This document shows positions 24,025-35,673 of a stretch of 64,000 bases of DNA, in pieces. The stretch covers positions 11,345,070-11,409,069 of the forward strand of contig NC_064038.1 of assembly GCF_932526225.1 (NCBI RefSeq), written 5' to 3'. Source of the stretch: Nematostella vectensis (lineage: Eukaryota > Cnidaria > Anthozoa > Actiniaria > Edwardsiidae). The notes under the pieces were generated by a model. The model worked only from the letters and a program-made list of their open reading frames with translations, was not told the DNA's origin and searched no databases. The translations under genes were made by a program, and so were the position numbers. How positions within the stretch are numbered: position 1 is the first letter of the stretch; every line of letters starts with the position of its first letter.

Positions 24025-24876
24025 ATGTATCAGGCAGGGTTTAAGGAGACCGAGAGCCTGCTTGAAAAAGCAATAAGCCAAGGACACAAAATTCTAAACT
24101 TGAGCCACCGAGAACTAACCGTTATCCCAGACTCTTTGAAGAAGTTAAAACACGTTCAGATTTTACTTCTCAACGATAATCAAATTATAATGCCGCCTGT
24201 GGAACTTGTCTACCTCTCAAGACTTCGGGAGCTTTGTCTGGACCATAACCAATTGACTCTTTTGCCGAGTGGGTTTGGCCGCTTAACCAACTTGAAAGTT
24301 CTTTGTCTGAGTCACAATAACCTTGGGTACTTGGCGTCAGAAATATGCGAACTGGTACAACTGGAGGAATTGTGGATAATTAACACACAGCTAATGGCTC
24401 TCCCTGCAGATATTTGTAGGTTGAAATTACTGAAGAAACTTAGTGCTGGAAAAAATATGATAACATCATTGCCTGACAAAATCTCGGGGTTGGTTTCCTT
24501 ACAGTGGTTGAGTCTGAGAGAAAACCATCTTTCTTCGTTGCCATCGGAGTTCTTTAAACTTCCCAAACTTGCCCATTTGGATCTTAATATGAACAAGTTT
24601 GAGGAATTCCCTGAAAACTTAATTGGACTTGTTTCTCTGGAATGTTTGAGTTTGCGGGGAAATTGTATTAAGTCTTTAGCAGACAACTGTGTCGAAGGTT
24701 TACCAAAACTCTGTAAGGTGGACATAAGGGACAATCAGGTTACTTTGTTGCCAAGGCAACTTGAGAAGCTAAGGATTTTTGTGACTGCACAAAGCCATGA
24801 ATGTGGTGATCCTCATCAAGAAGACAATGGACTAGAAGTAAATGTTAGAAAAAAGCTACGCCAATGGACAAAATGA
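24025..24876 (+). CDS. leucine-rich repeat protein, 283 aa, intronless coding region
   Basis: A single open frame with about nine LRRs of roughly 23 residues: LNLSHRELTVIPDSL, LLLNDNQIIMPP, LCLDHNQLTLLPSGF, LCLSHNNLGYLASEI, LWIINTQLMALPADI, LSAGKNMITSLPDKI, LSLRENHLSSLPSEF, LDLNMNKFEEFPENL, LSLRGNCIKSL. The LxxLxLxxNxLxxLP form is typical of intracellular plant-type/Ras-interacting-type LRRs. There is no signal peptide, membrane segment or other domain; it ends RKKLRQWTK. An in-frame TAG at 24013-24015 fixes this ATG, and a tttttgcag acceptor at 24001-24009 suggests an upstream noncoding exon. It resembles small LRRC proteins (LRRC30/LRRC69-like) in layout, but I cannot assign an orthologue. 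LRRs usually serve protein binding; the partner is unknown. Confidence 0.85.
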   Translation: MYQAGFKETESLLEKAISQGHKILNLSHRELTVIPDSLKKLKHVQILLLNDNQIIMPPVELVYLSRLRELCLDHNQLTLLPSGFGRLTNLKVLCLSHNNLGYLASEICELVQLEELWIINTQLMALPADICRLKLLKKLSAGKNMITSLPDKISGLVSLQWLSLRENHLSSLPSEFFKLPKLAHLDLNMNKFEEFPENLIGLVSLECLSLRGNCIKSLADNCVEGLPKLCKVDIRDNQVTLLPRQLEKLRIFVTAQSHECGDPHQEDNGLEVNVRKKLRQWTK

Positions 24877-26742
24877 CTCTGAACTTTATAATACAGAAAC
24901 ATGGGATATGTTTATGTTTATAAATATATATATTTATATTTATATATAAAACCATTTCTACCAAAAAAACATAATTTACGATAGTAAAGTTAAGTGTTGT
25001 GCCCATTTTTTGTGATGAAGGACAATAACAGCAACAATCAATTTAGAAATGATACAGAAAAATTTCCTGTGATTCAATGCTCCATTCTAAGCCACTCCTA
25101 GCCAACAATATGCTTTTTGATTTAGTGATTTAGTAAATGAATGCCAACAATATGAGTAAAAGGAAAAGAGTGATGGAGAAGAGTGATTTTAATGTTATTA
25201 CAGTTATCTAAAAAACAGTCAAAACTCTCCAGGTTTTTTAAATATTTTTTTTTTAAATAGAATGTATAGGAAATAAAATCTTAAATAGTTAATTCTTAAT
25301 AATTATTATTTAGTAACTATTTTAGACAAAAATTAATGTTTTAACAAGACTGGTTCACATCAGGCAGTTGGAAAGAGTAATTTAGGGTTCGGAACATGTT
25401 GTACCTTCTCACAAACATTAAAAGTACATAAATAAACCAAGTAGATCATTTGCATAAAATTTCTTTTACTGAGAACCAGTTCATTTCTATTGATTACACT
25501 TAGGGGAAGTAATCAGTAAGATTTTACATTGCTTTAATTAGCCTGCGTAGCAAGCGTTCCTGTGTGTTTTGAAATCAAAATCTTGCTCATCGAACTTCTC
25601 GTCGGTTTCTGGGTTTTAATACACACTCTGAGCTCCCCAGTGCTCTTTCAAAATTGCATTCGATTGGTTTAAGGGACAACTATTATATTTCAAAACATTT
25701 TGTACAACCCTTACATTGTTTCCAATTATGACCAACTTGTAGCTGGAATTAGGGAAGGAATTGAAACTTTTGTACAGATCTGAAAATGGTGTTTAATGGG
25801 GAATGGGGTGCCTTTATATATTGGTATAACCCCCATCCCCCTATTCAAGAAATCCTGATTTTATCCCTGGTTGTATAGACAAACAGATGTGTTTCACAGT
25901 AGCAGATACAGGATTTTTCCAAGGGCGGTAATTGGAAATTCTTCAATAGGAAAAGGCTTCTTTTTGGCATTCAAGGGGGTACGCATGCTTCCTGTACCCA
26001 CCACAAGGGCGGATCGAGCTTTTCGCTGAAGGGGGATTTGGCTCAGTGACTGAGGGGGGAGGGGGTAATTATTTTTTGTTATTATTGTTTGTTATTATTT
26101 TATGTTTATACATAGTTATTCTGATGTATTTCAGTACAAAAATCCGAAAAAAAAACATGCCTGCTATAAAGTCAGACTGTCAGATGGCTGCAGTGGACAA
26201 AAACAAAGTATTTTGGGTAGGTTAACTGGCACTTAACTAACAAAACATAAACGAAGGATAAAAAACTGCTTCTCAAGGACAATACTACTAGAAGCTTGTT
26301 GTAGTTAGATAACCCAAACCCCCCTTCCTAAATTTAACCACCCATTCTTTTATTTTATTTTCTTTTGTGTTTTCATTTTTTGTAATTTTGCTTGTCATAT
26401 TTTTACTGTATTAAGAGTCCGTCTTTGTAGATCTAATATTACTCTATTAGATAATCAGCATTTCTGAGTTTATTATTCTTCATACAAATGTCTTGTCGGT
26501 TGCGTCAGGTCAAATTTGAGGTACTGTACCTCCCCACCCTTACCCCGTAAATCTCCTAACCCGCGCATGCTCACAAACGATCTGTCATAGAGAACTGTTG
26601 TTGAATGGTCGAGTCGAGTATTGCCTTCTGATCTTCCGTTTATCCAATGTTTTACCTGTTTTCAGTAACACAAGAGCCTATATACAGAAACAGAATGCCA
26701 ATGTAGCAACCGTCCAACTTAGTGGAGTTCTGCAAGCTAGCA
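24877..26742. other. LRR gene 3' region and AF9-like upstream region
   Basis: The AT-rich 3' flank of the LRR gene has an AATAAA at 25272-25277. Beyond it are G-run remnants near 25900-26060 that look like decayed MITEs. The promoter of the AF9-like gene should lie just before 26743; no distinct element was recognised. Confidence 0.45.
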
Positions 26743-29700
26743 ATGGCCGCATCGCCCGATTATGTGCAAGTGCAGGCGAAGCTAGAACTCGGACACACTG
26801 CATCATGCCGTAAGAAACTAACCCCAGAAGGATTTACCCATGATTGGAAAGTGTTTGTGCGGGGATCGGACCACAATGATATTTCTCACTTCGTGGAAAA
26901 GGTCATCTTTAACCTTCACGAGAGTTTTCCAAATCCAAAGCGAGGTAACTAACTTGTAAATCCTAAATCGTAGTACCATTGTGTTGAAGTGCGTTGTTCT
27001 TCTCACACGGTCAGACTCATCAAAATTAGAATCCCGTACAAGAATTCTATTCTCAGCGCTCTGAATTCTATATGTCTTATTTAAAGCAGATTATCGATGT
27101 CTTGGTGCCATGAATTGCATGATAACTCAGTACAATATCCAAAGTTGTCATTTGAGACAACGAACATTATTGAAAGATTCGAAACAACCGCGCAACCTCA
27201 CTCAAAGTACACCCATCTATTACACTAGAATACTTTATTAATTCAGAGTAGAAACAATATACTAATGCATGAGTTGTTTCGAAGGCCATACAGACTCTGT
27301 GATTTGAAAAAACATGATTTAATCTGTCCAACGCTGTCGAAAACCATAAACCACGAATTTCATAAACCATATTTTTTTGGTGACAAATCCGAGCTCAGAC
27401 AAGTGTCATGTCAAGATTGAATTTCACCACTACATTTTACACTTCCACAAAACCTTTTACGATATAGATGCTAATTTAACCTTTTCTTTTATCTGTACAT
27501 CCGTCTTTTAAGCCCTTTTTTGAGCGTTTTTTTTCTTGAGTTGCGTGTATTAACGGGTCATTTTTCTGTTTATATATTTCACACTGTTACATCTCGGTGT
27601 CTTTCCTTCCCGTTCTACTTTTCAATTAAAACGTTTCCCAAATACTAAAATTAATCGCAAATAACATAATAGTATCAAATGAATCCCAGGCTGGTATAAA
27701 ATGATTGTAATTCTGTGGATTTTGGAAAGTATGACTCAATATAATTGGTCTTTATCCGACATTTGTGATTTTATTTTTTGGTGATATTGTGTTCGATTGG
27801 CTGTTCACTATTTCTCAAGGCATCAACTGTGGCTGTTCTTTAGATTTGTTCCGTTGGTTTGATTAGCCTGCCTTAATATTCGAAATTGCCATACAGTATT
27901 TGTCTAGCTAAATATCCTTTTTTCTGAGAGAAAGACATTTGACTGGAATAAGCAGAAACGCTACTGCTGTTGCTTTCTTGTTTTTTTGCATGTGATAAAA
28001 TTGCAGTACTGAAGACTATCTCCAGACACCACTTGTTAACAATGGATTTCTATATCTATTGACTTAGATAAGAAAATACTGTTTGTTTCCCCAGTTCCCC
28101 AGTAAAAGAAAATGTTATAATTACTTCTTAGGTTGATGATTTTGCCAAAGCTAAAATACTGTAGTGTTGACAATTTCATTGTCAATGCAGTGAAATCAAT
28201 ATTTATTTTTGATCAGAACCGTTTAAAAAAAAACTAAGAACATTGAGCTTCAGATGGCAGCAAAATGTTGTTTTGCTAGTGTGAAGCTTTATAAAATGCA
28301 GAATCAAATTGTGTTTATAATTACAACCATTATGATATCATGGCCATTGATAATCGTGTAAAGTGCCCCTAGCATCATTTCCTGTAGATTGTTTTTAATA
28401 TTTACTTACCCTAAGATGAAGAATAGGTAAAGAGTTTTCATATGATATTAGAAAATATCTCGAGATTTCACCACGGGCAAAGACACAACTTTTAAAAACT
28501 GCTTTTTCTTTTCATAAGTTGACCCCATAAAACAAGCCCGTGCGCAGTAAGAGCAGCGGGTACTTGCATCAAGCGAAAATGTGCAAGAAATTTTCTAATC
28601 AAGTAGCTTATGAATTACTATTATTTGTAAAAAAATAGTAATTTTTGTATTTTATTTATAAGACTATTTAAAACAACATAATCAAGTGCCATTTTTCTGT
28701 TAACCATGTTTTATTACTCTGGTAACAAATGCAGCTGTTTGAGTATTTTGATTGATTGGTTTATTGAGAGTTATATATTAACATTTTACTGTCATTCAAC
28801 ATATGGCCCTCTTTTGTCTTCAGATAGGGTATCCTCTCTTTTCAAGACTGTTCTATTCTAGCACATACATCACTTCATGATTGTTAACATTAATATTTTT
28901 AAACACGTCAGTGCAATGTAAATGTGGAAATCACAAATAATGTTTTTTTGTATATTGTAGCTAATTAGTTGCTATTGTCCTTCTACAGTATTTCAGTTGG
29001 CTTATATTATAGCTAATTAGTCACCATTGTCCCTATATCTTAATTGTTGTATATTATAGCTAATTAGTCGCCATTGTCCCTATATCTTAATTGTTGTATA
29101 TTTTAGCTAATTAGTCGCCATTGTCCCTATATCTTAATTGTTGTATATTATAGCTAATTAGTCGCCATTGTCCCTATATCATAGTTATTGTATATTATAG
29201 CTAATTAGTCACTATTGTCCCTATATCTTAATTGTTGTATATTATAGCTAATTAGTCGCCATTGTCCCTATATCTTAATTTTTGTATATTATAGCTAATT
29301 AGTCACCATTGTCCCTATATCTTAATTGTTGTATATTGTAGCTAATTAGTGGCCATTGTCCCTATATCTTAATTGTTGTATTTTGTAGCTAATTAGTCAC
29401 TATTGTCCCTATATCTTAATTGTTGTATATTATAGCTAATTAGTCGCCATTGTCCCTATATCTTAATTGTTGTATATTATAGCTAATTAGTCACCATTGT
29501 CCCTATATCTTAATTGTTGTATATTATAGCTAATTAGTCGCCATTGTCCCTATATCTTAATTGTTGTATATTCTGGCTAATTAGTCGCCATTGTCCCTAT
29601 ATCTTAATTGTTGTATACAGTTGAAGCTCTCGTAAGCGACCACCTTGGGAACTGACACCTGTGGTCGTTAACAGAGCTGGTCTCTTACGAGAGCTTGCTC

Positions 29701-32700
29701 TCATAAGCGACCACTGGGTGCCAAAAACTTGAACAATAGGTGTTGGTCGCTTACGGGAGCTTAATTAAAATGGAATCTAAAAGTTATCGTGATAATAACA
29801 AAGCTGTAATATTTTGGTTTGTTGCTTGATTTAAAAACTAGGTATTTGACTTGTCATGAGAGTGAGTTGTTTTATTTAATAGCAATTAATTCTACGCAAA
29901 GTAGCTCGTTATGCTCGTTTATATCGACGACTTAAGCTTTTTTTCATGAGAATATCTTCTGCGTCTAGGACTATCGCATGGCATATTGTTAGCCGATTTC
30001 TAAAGCGTTCAACAAACAAGTGGATGGCTATTGTAACTAGAAAAAGGATAAATCATGGAGCTGGCAATGGACTAGAGATTCCTTGCATTTATACATTTTC
30101 TGGAGACAAAGAAATGTCAATCCCATGGTTGAAATCAAAGTTTGAAAATTGTAATTATGGTTGCCTACTGGAAAGGCAGCTTTTGTGAAACAAACAACAT
30201 TTCCGCTTTATATGTGATTCCAGCATGCATTGGATATGATGTTTATCAGGTGTTGACTGATGTTGTAAAGCCAAAAACCATTGTGGTCGCTTACGAGAGC
30301 TTAAAAAAAAATCTCAGTTGGTGGTTTGAAATTGTGGTCGTTAACGGAGCAGGTCGCACCGATAAGTTGGTCGCTTACGAGAGCTTAGAATTACAGAGTT
30401 TGTGTGACAATTCAATTGTTGATTCGTGATCGTGGTCGTAGTCGGAGCTGCTTGCTTACGAGAGTGGTCGCTCAGAGAGCTTTGACTGTATTATAGCTAA
30501 TTAGTCGCCATTGTCCCTATATATTAATTGTTGTATATTATAGCTAATTAGTCACCATTGTCCCTATATCTTAATTGTTGTATATTATAGCTAATTAGTT
30601 GCCATTATCCCTATATCTTAATTGTTGTATATTATAGCTAATTAGTCGCCATTGTCCCTATATCTTAATTGTTGTATATTATAGCTAATTAGTCGCCATT
30701 GTCCCTATATCTTAATTGTTGTATATTATAGCTAATTAGTCGCCATTGTCCCTATATCTTAATTGTTGTATATTATAGCTAATTATTCGCCATTGTCCCT
30801 ATATATTAATTGTTGTATATTATAGCTAATTAGTCACCATTGTCCCTATATCTTAATTGTTGTATATTGTAGCTAATTAGTTCCCATTGTCCCTATATCT
30901 TAATTGTTGTATATAGTAGCTAATTAGTTGCCATTGTTCCTATATCTTAATTGTTGTATATAGTAGCTAATTAGTTCCCATTGTCCCTATATCTTAATTG
31001 TTGTATATAGTAGCTAATTAGTGGCTATTGTTCCTATATCTTAATTGTTGTATATAGTAGCTAATTAGTTGCCATTGTCCCTATATCTTAATTGTTGTAT
31101 ATAGTAGCTAATTAGTTGCCATTGTCCCTCTGTCTTGATTATTCAGTTGCTTTAGGCTTGTTTTGAAGGGGTCCACTTAAAATATAATTAAATGCCTGCC
31201 CCATCCCTTCAAATCCCAAGAAAATACAAGGAATGGAAGAGGTAGTTTTTCCTAGTTAAATCATATTTTAGCTATGGTCTAATGAGATTTAATTTTCTGT
31301 CTTTTTTACTTCGCAGCTTTTACAGCCCCTCCATACGAAGTCAAGGAATGTGGTTATGGAACATTTAGCTTCCCTATCGATATTTACTTCAGGAACAAAG
31401 AAGAACCAAAGAAAGTCACAATTCAGTACGACCTTATTCTGCCTGCCCTAGGGTGTTCTCCCATTACCAATATTCGTAGTGAGGCACTGAAATTCTTGAA
31501 TCCCCCTGATGAATTCAAGCAAAAAGTGCTCAAGGCAGGAGGAGAGGTACTCGATCACAGAAATGGGATTGGGTAAGAGAACTTTTATAATTGCCTAGTT
31601 GTGTTTTTCCATCACCCTAATAAAACTAATCTGAGTCAACTTTCTGTTGAATAAAGCTTTTTAAGAAGTTCCATCTACTGTCAGTCCATATGTTTGTCTT
31701 TCTATTTGTTCTGTCTGTCTGGGGCCGGTTCCTGAAAAGTGAGTAAAATTTATCTGCCCATAGGACTTATCCGTAGGTTAAACTTACTTAGCGATTGATA
31801 GCTATCCGACTGATAAAATCTGGTTCCTGAAGTTATCCCTCTAATAGCTATCGGTGGATAAGCAACAAGAAAATTAGTTTGTACAGTAAATTGTACACAG
31901 GAAACTCTGCAAATCAATTTGGCTTGTGTTTTTCAAGAAAACGTATGGAAATTGCCAAAACACAGCGAGCAGCATTTTGAATCACCACAGGCTTCCCAAC
32001 ACGTCATTTGCAAGCAATATGTTAGATGTGCTAATGATCATTTCCAAGCTTGGGAGCCCTGTGTTATCCAAATAACCATGGCAACAGCTCATCTTGGATC
32101 ACATGACTTATTGTCAGATAGAGAATTATCGGCTCCTCTTGACCTCTGATAGTTTTATATGCTACTTTATAAGAGGATAACTTTATCGGTTGTTTCAGGA
32201 ACCTGTTTTATATATGGATAGTTTTATCTGGGGATAAAATAGTGCATACTTATCAACAATAAAGGCCTGGCTGAACTAGCCGACATGTCTCCTAAATGTT
32301 TCCTAGTTTAGTCAACACCAAAAACATGTAGTGCGCGACAAATTTTGTAGAGCGCGACATGAAAATGTTTCTCGACTATCTGAGAAATATTTCTTTGTCA
32401 CTTCTACAAGATTTTGCACACGCTATAATGCCTCTTTGGGTGGCTAAACTAAGAGACATGTCGCACGCAACATGTCACGCTCAACATGTCGCCTAGTTTA
32501 GCCAGGCCTTAACCCCTAAAACTGAATTTTTTGGAACAGGCCCCTGGCCAATAAAAATGCTTAAGGAGATTTCCAAAGAAGCCAGAAGGCGATTTCAATG
32601 CTTGAAATTCTAGGCCAGAGCTGACAGAAAATTGATAAAAAAATCCATAACATTATCTCTTTTTGGTTCTGATACTAAATATATATATTTTTTATAGGTC

Positions 32701-34246
32701 ACCTCCTAACACTATAACTAAAGCTTTGGGTCCAACAGCTTTAAACTCTGGGAGCAGTGGAAAAGAAATGCGAAAAATATCTACAGAGGAAAAACCTAAT
32801 CAATCAGAGCCTCCAAAAAAAGTAAAGAAAATTAAGACTGAGAAAGTTGAAAAGACAACAAATAAGCAGCAAAGTAAAAGCTCAGAAAATGTAAGTAATA
32901 ATAGTTTGAAAAGAACAAACACTGGAGAAGATGTACTTAATGCTGTCAAAAAGAAGAAAAAGATCAAACTAGAAGATGTGCCATCCATTAATCAGAAGCC
33001 TTTAGGGTTTATACCTATAGAGCCACCAGGAAATGGAGACAAGGATCGAATCTTGGAAACAAAGGATGTCAAGCTAAAAATCAAATCACTTCCTCCCAAA
33101 CCAGACAAAATTAATGAAAAATCACACGTAAAGGCAAAAAAGAAAAAGGACAAAAGTTCAGTTCCAGGAAATACAGAAAAATTAAAAAGGCATTTGAAAA
33201 AGAGTAAAGAGAAAACTAAAACTCCAACAGCGGACTCTAAAGTGAAGATTAAGGAAGAGAAAGTGGAGAAAAAAATAGAAAAAATAACATTTAGGAGGAG
33301 CTCTGGGGATAGCTGGTCCAGTTCGTCCTCTGGGTCATCTGGGCTCTTTAATAAAGCTGTTGCTTCTGGGAACACTAAGAATAATGCACTTGGTGCTCTG
33401 ATGGCCGAGCTTGGCGATATTGACAATGACATTGATGATCACGAGGATTCAGATGATGATGAATTCTTGAAACTGGCAACCCCATTCCAGTCTGTAAAAC
33501 AGGAGGTCAAATCTACGCCAAATAATAATAAATCCCCTTCAGTCAAAGACAGTAAATCAAACACTGTTACTAAACCAAGTAAAGCTAAGACAAAGAGTGG
33601 ATTACAACAAAAGAAAACGGATTCAAAGAACTCTGCAGCAAAGGTCAATGGAGTAAAAAGCTCTCCAACTGCTATAAAGATGGAAGTGAGCAGTAGACAG
33701 ATTTCGACCTTGGCTAAACAAAGGTGTGTCATGGGTGAAATAAATTGCATCTGGCCCTTGAGTCCTAAATGGTTGCATTTGCTTATTCTTGCAGTGTTTT
33801 TATTTTTGTACAATGCAAATTCAGTGTGAAAAAGCCCATTTGAGGTTTATGTAGCTAGGGAAAAGGAACACTTTTATTGTTTTTTTATTGAAAAAATATG
33901 TTATTTACTCAACAGCCCCAGAACCAAAACAAAAGATGAAAACAAGACAAATTTATTGGTTATTTATTGAAAAAATGTATGTTATTTACTCAACAGCCCC
34001 AAAACCAAAACAAAAGATGAAAACAAGACAAAGCCAGCAAGCAATGGTCACAGGCCACAAAAAATGGACTTGATTCATCTGCACAAGAGATTGTGTCTAA
34101 CACGGGATTCAAGCAGCTTACAAATGATAGCTGACATCATGGAAGAGACTGGATGTTACCAGATAACCGACACCAACTTGACATTCGACCTGTACAAACT
34201 GGACTCAGACACTTTACATAGACTGCAAAAATGTCTGGACAGGTGA
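26743..34246 (+). CDS. MLLT3: AF9/ENL (MLLT3/MLLT1) YEATS-domain protein, 4 exons
   Basis: Exons 26743-26944, 31317-31572, 32698-33723 and 33997-34246; all junctions are GT-AG, phases match, and the product is 577 aa, close to the 560-570 aa of vertebrate AF9/ENL. Exons 1-2 encode the YEATS domain (residues 1 to about 140): [37 protein letters not shown] and QYDLILP. The aromatic cage residues known to read acyl-lysine are kept (F of GFT, F of ESF, GYxxF, and D of YDL). Exon 3 is the long lysine/serine-rich linker with an acidic patch ([16 protein letters not shown]). Exon 4 ends in the ANC1-homology domain ([27 protein letters not shown]), which in vertebrates binds AF4, DOT1L or BCOR in the super elongation complex. 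It acts in the nucleus on histone-acyl-marked chromatin. The symbol stands for a single pre-duplication MLLT1/MLLT3 gene. The first ATG of the open frame (26722) would add seven residues; I chose 26743, which gives the family's usual short N-terminus. Confidence 0.93.
28958..29617. repeat. 47-bp minisatellite, left array (about 14 copies)
   Basis: Units contain TATTATAGCTAATTAGTCGC and CATTGTCCCTATATCTTAAT. It lies in intron 1 of the AF9-like gene and continues at 30489 after an inserted element. Each unit holds one CTAATTAG palindrome. Confidence 0.93.
29618..30488. mobile_element. 871-bp TA-flanked nonautonomous transposon inside the minisatellite
   Basis: TA flanks both sides (29616-29617 and 30489-30490). 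The left end CAGTTGAAGCTCTCGTAAGC matches the reverse complement of the right end, CAGTCAAAGCTCTCTGAGC. The phrase GTGGTCGCTTACGAGAGC, or its complement, recurs several times just inside both ends. The array reads on in register across it, showing it jumped into an existing array. Tc1/mariner-type by target and ends; no transposase frame is visible. Confidence 0.88.
30489..31135. repeat. 47-bp minisatellite, right array (about 14 copies)
   Basis: Continuation of the 28958-29617 array with the same unit. The last six or so units carry the variant TATATAGTAGCTAATTAGTT. Confidence 0.92.
31721..32544. mobile_element. MITE with GGGGCC ends, host of a nested MITE
   Basis: The left end GGGGCCGGTTCCTGAAAA pairs with the reverse complement of the right end, GGGGCCTGTTCCAAAAAA. 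Internal phrases such as gataactttatcgg and its complement suggest subterminal repeats. It lies in intron 2 of the AF9-like gene. Confidence 0.65.
32264..32508. mobile_element. nested MITE with 25-bp inverted ends
   Basis: GGCCTGGCTGAACTAGCCGA at the left and the reverse complement of the right end (GGCCTGGCTAAACTAGGCGA) agree at 18 of 20 positions and continue with CATGT. It sits entirely inside the 31721-32544 element. The superfamily is not decided. Confidence 0.75.
33834..33996 (+). repeat. duplicated acceptor region of AF9-like exon 4
   Basis: A segment of about 80 bp containing ATGTTATTTACTCAACAG followed by CCCCA(G/A)AACCAAAACAAAAG occurs twice, 81 bp apart. The upstream AG is at 33914-33915 and the downstream AG at 33995-33996. 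Only the downstream AG keeps the frame open into the ANC1-homology domain; the upstream one meets a TGA after about 18 codons. Confidence 0.85.
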
Positions 34247-35213
34247 TAGAAATGCCCGGAAAAAATATGTTACAAATGATGGAGCTACAAGGAACAAGAT
34301 GATAGTACAACAAGTTAGAGTTCTTGGTCCTTTGCACTGCTTGTGCTGTTAATCAAGGTGGTATGTACTTGTAGCTTACTCTTACCAATTCACTACAATA
34401 AGACCCCAATAACTTGAGCTCAGGCAGTTTAAACCCTCTAAATTAAACTTACATTATGTCCCTTATATAATTTAAGCTGTTTCTACTCAGATAACTCAAA
34501 CTCCCCACTAACTCGAACTAATTGTTTGATTGAGTATCCAACTAAACATAATTTACTTGTATTTGATGTTTTAAAGTACTATACTGACTAATTTCCAGGA
34601 AGGACAGCATTATCCAGGCAGAAAGGTTGGCCTACTTATATAACTTTGTATATAACTTATATAACTCATGTTTTAGAGACCATTATATGCTTTACATCAC
34701 CTTGATGCAGAGTAATTTCTAGGAGGTAACTCCATCTTTCAGGCAGTTAAGTAACTCATCTCTCTATTCAATGTTTTAGAAAGCATGGTATGTTATCCAT
34801 GTTTTTCCTGATGAGCAAACTTATAAATGGACAGCCTGTTTAATGTACAGCCGGCCAAATTATGTACTTATTCCTTCTCTCTGTCTATTAGTTTTGATAT
34901 TTTGTTTGCATACAATAAGGGAAAGATTTCCAGGAAAACAACTTCATTATCAAGGAATGGTATGTAGCTATTCTGAACAATTGACATTTAGACTATCAGT
35001 CCAATCAGTTATGTTTTCCATATTTATTCCTTTTAGGCTATTTAGTTCTGCTTGAACATTGTATCAGTTTGAAATGCTTTTGATCAATGTTTTCAACTGA
35101 GCACAGACTTTATTTAAACCTTACAATTTGTAAGAAATCCAAAATTTATTGACATAAGCATCAGAATCCTAAAAAAGGATATGGACGAGAATAGGGTCTC
35201 TCTAGGAAATATT

Positions 35214-35673
35214 CTACCTTATTACACTTAATTTTCAAAACATCAAAATTGTGGGATGGCGATTTCGCGACACTTTAAATCTACCCGCGATTTCGCTATT
35301 TTCATAAAAACCAGGTCACTTTATTTTCGCGATTTTGCGATTTTAAGACAATATATCAAGCAAAACAATTATAATTATGCTTTAATCATCACAACTGTGA
35401 CAAACTAGCAAAAACGTGAGGGGACTAAATTTATTTAATAAAAATCTATGTATATATATATATATATAGTTCAGAATTGTCCAACTCAACCCCTTACGGT
35501 GGCTATTATGTACAGTAGAAGACTAAATAGATAAGGTGTCTCTATAAAGATTATCAACGGGTAATATTTCACCAGACTTTTTGTGTACTCATTTAAATTT
35601 CGCGCTCCCAATTTTCGCGACACTTTATTTTCGCGAAATTCAAGTGACGCGAAAATAAAGTGTAATAAGGTAG
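35214..35673. mobile_element. 460-bp MITE with 23-bp inverted ends
   Basis: CTACCTTATTACACTTAATT at the left matches the reverse complement of the right end, CTACCTTATTACACTTTATT. The interior has several GCGATTTCGCGACACTTT-like motifs. The target duplication is unclear. Confidence 0.75.

Noticed and set aside
33916-33970. Upstream copy of AF9-like exon 4 as the real exon
   Set aside because: In the required phase it meets TGA before the ANC1-homology domain; the downstream copy reads straight into that domain.
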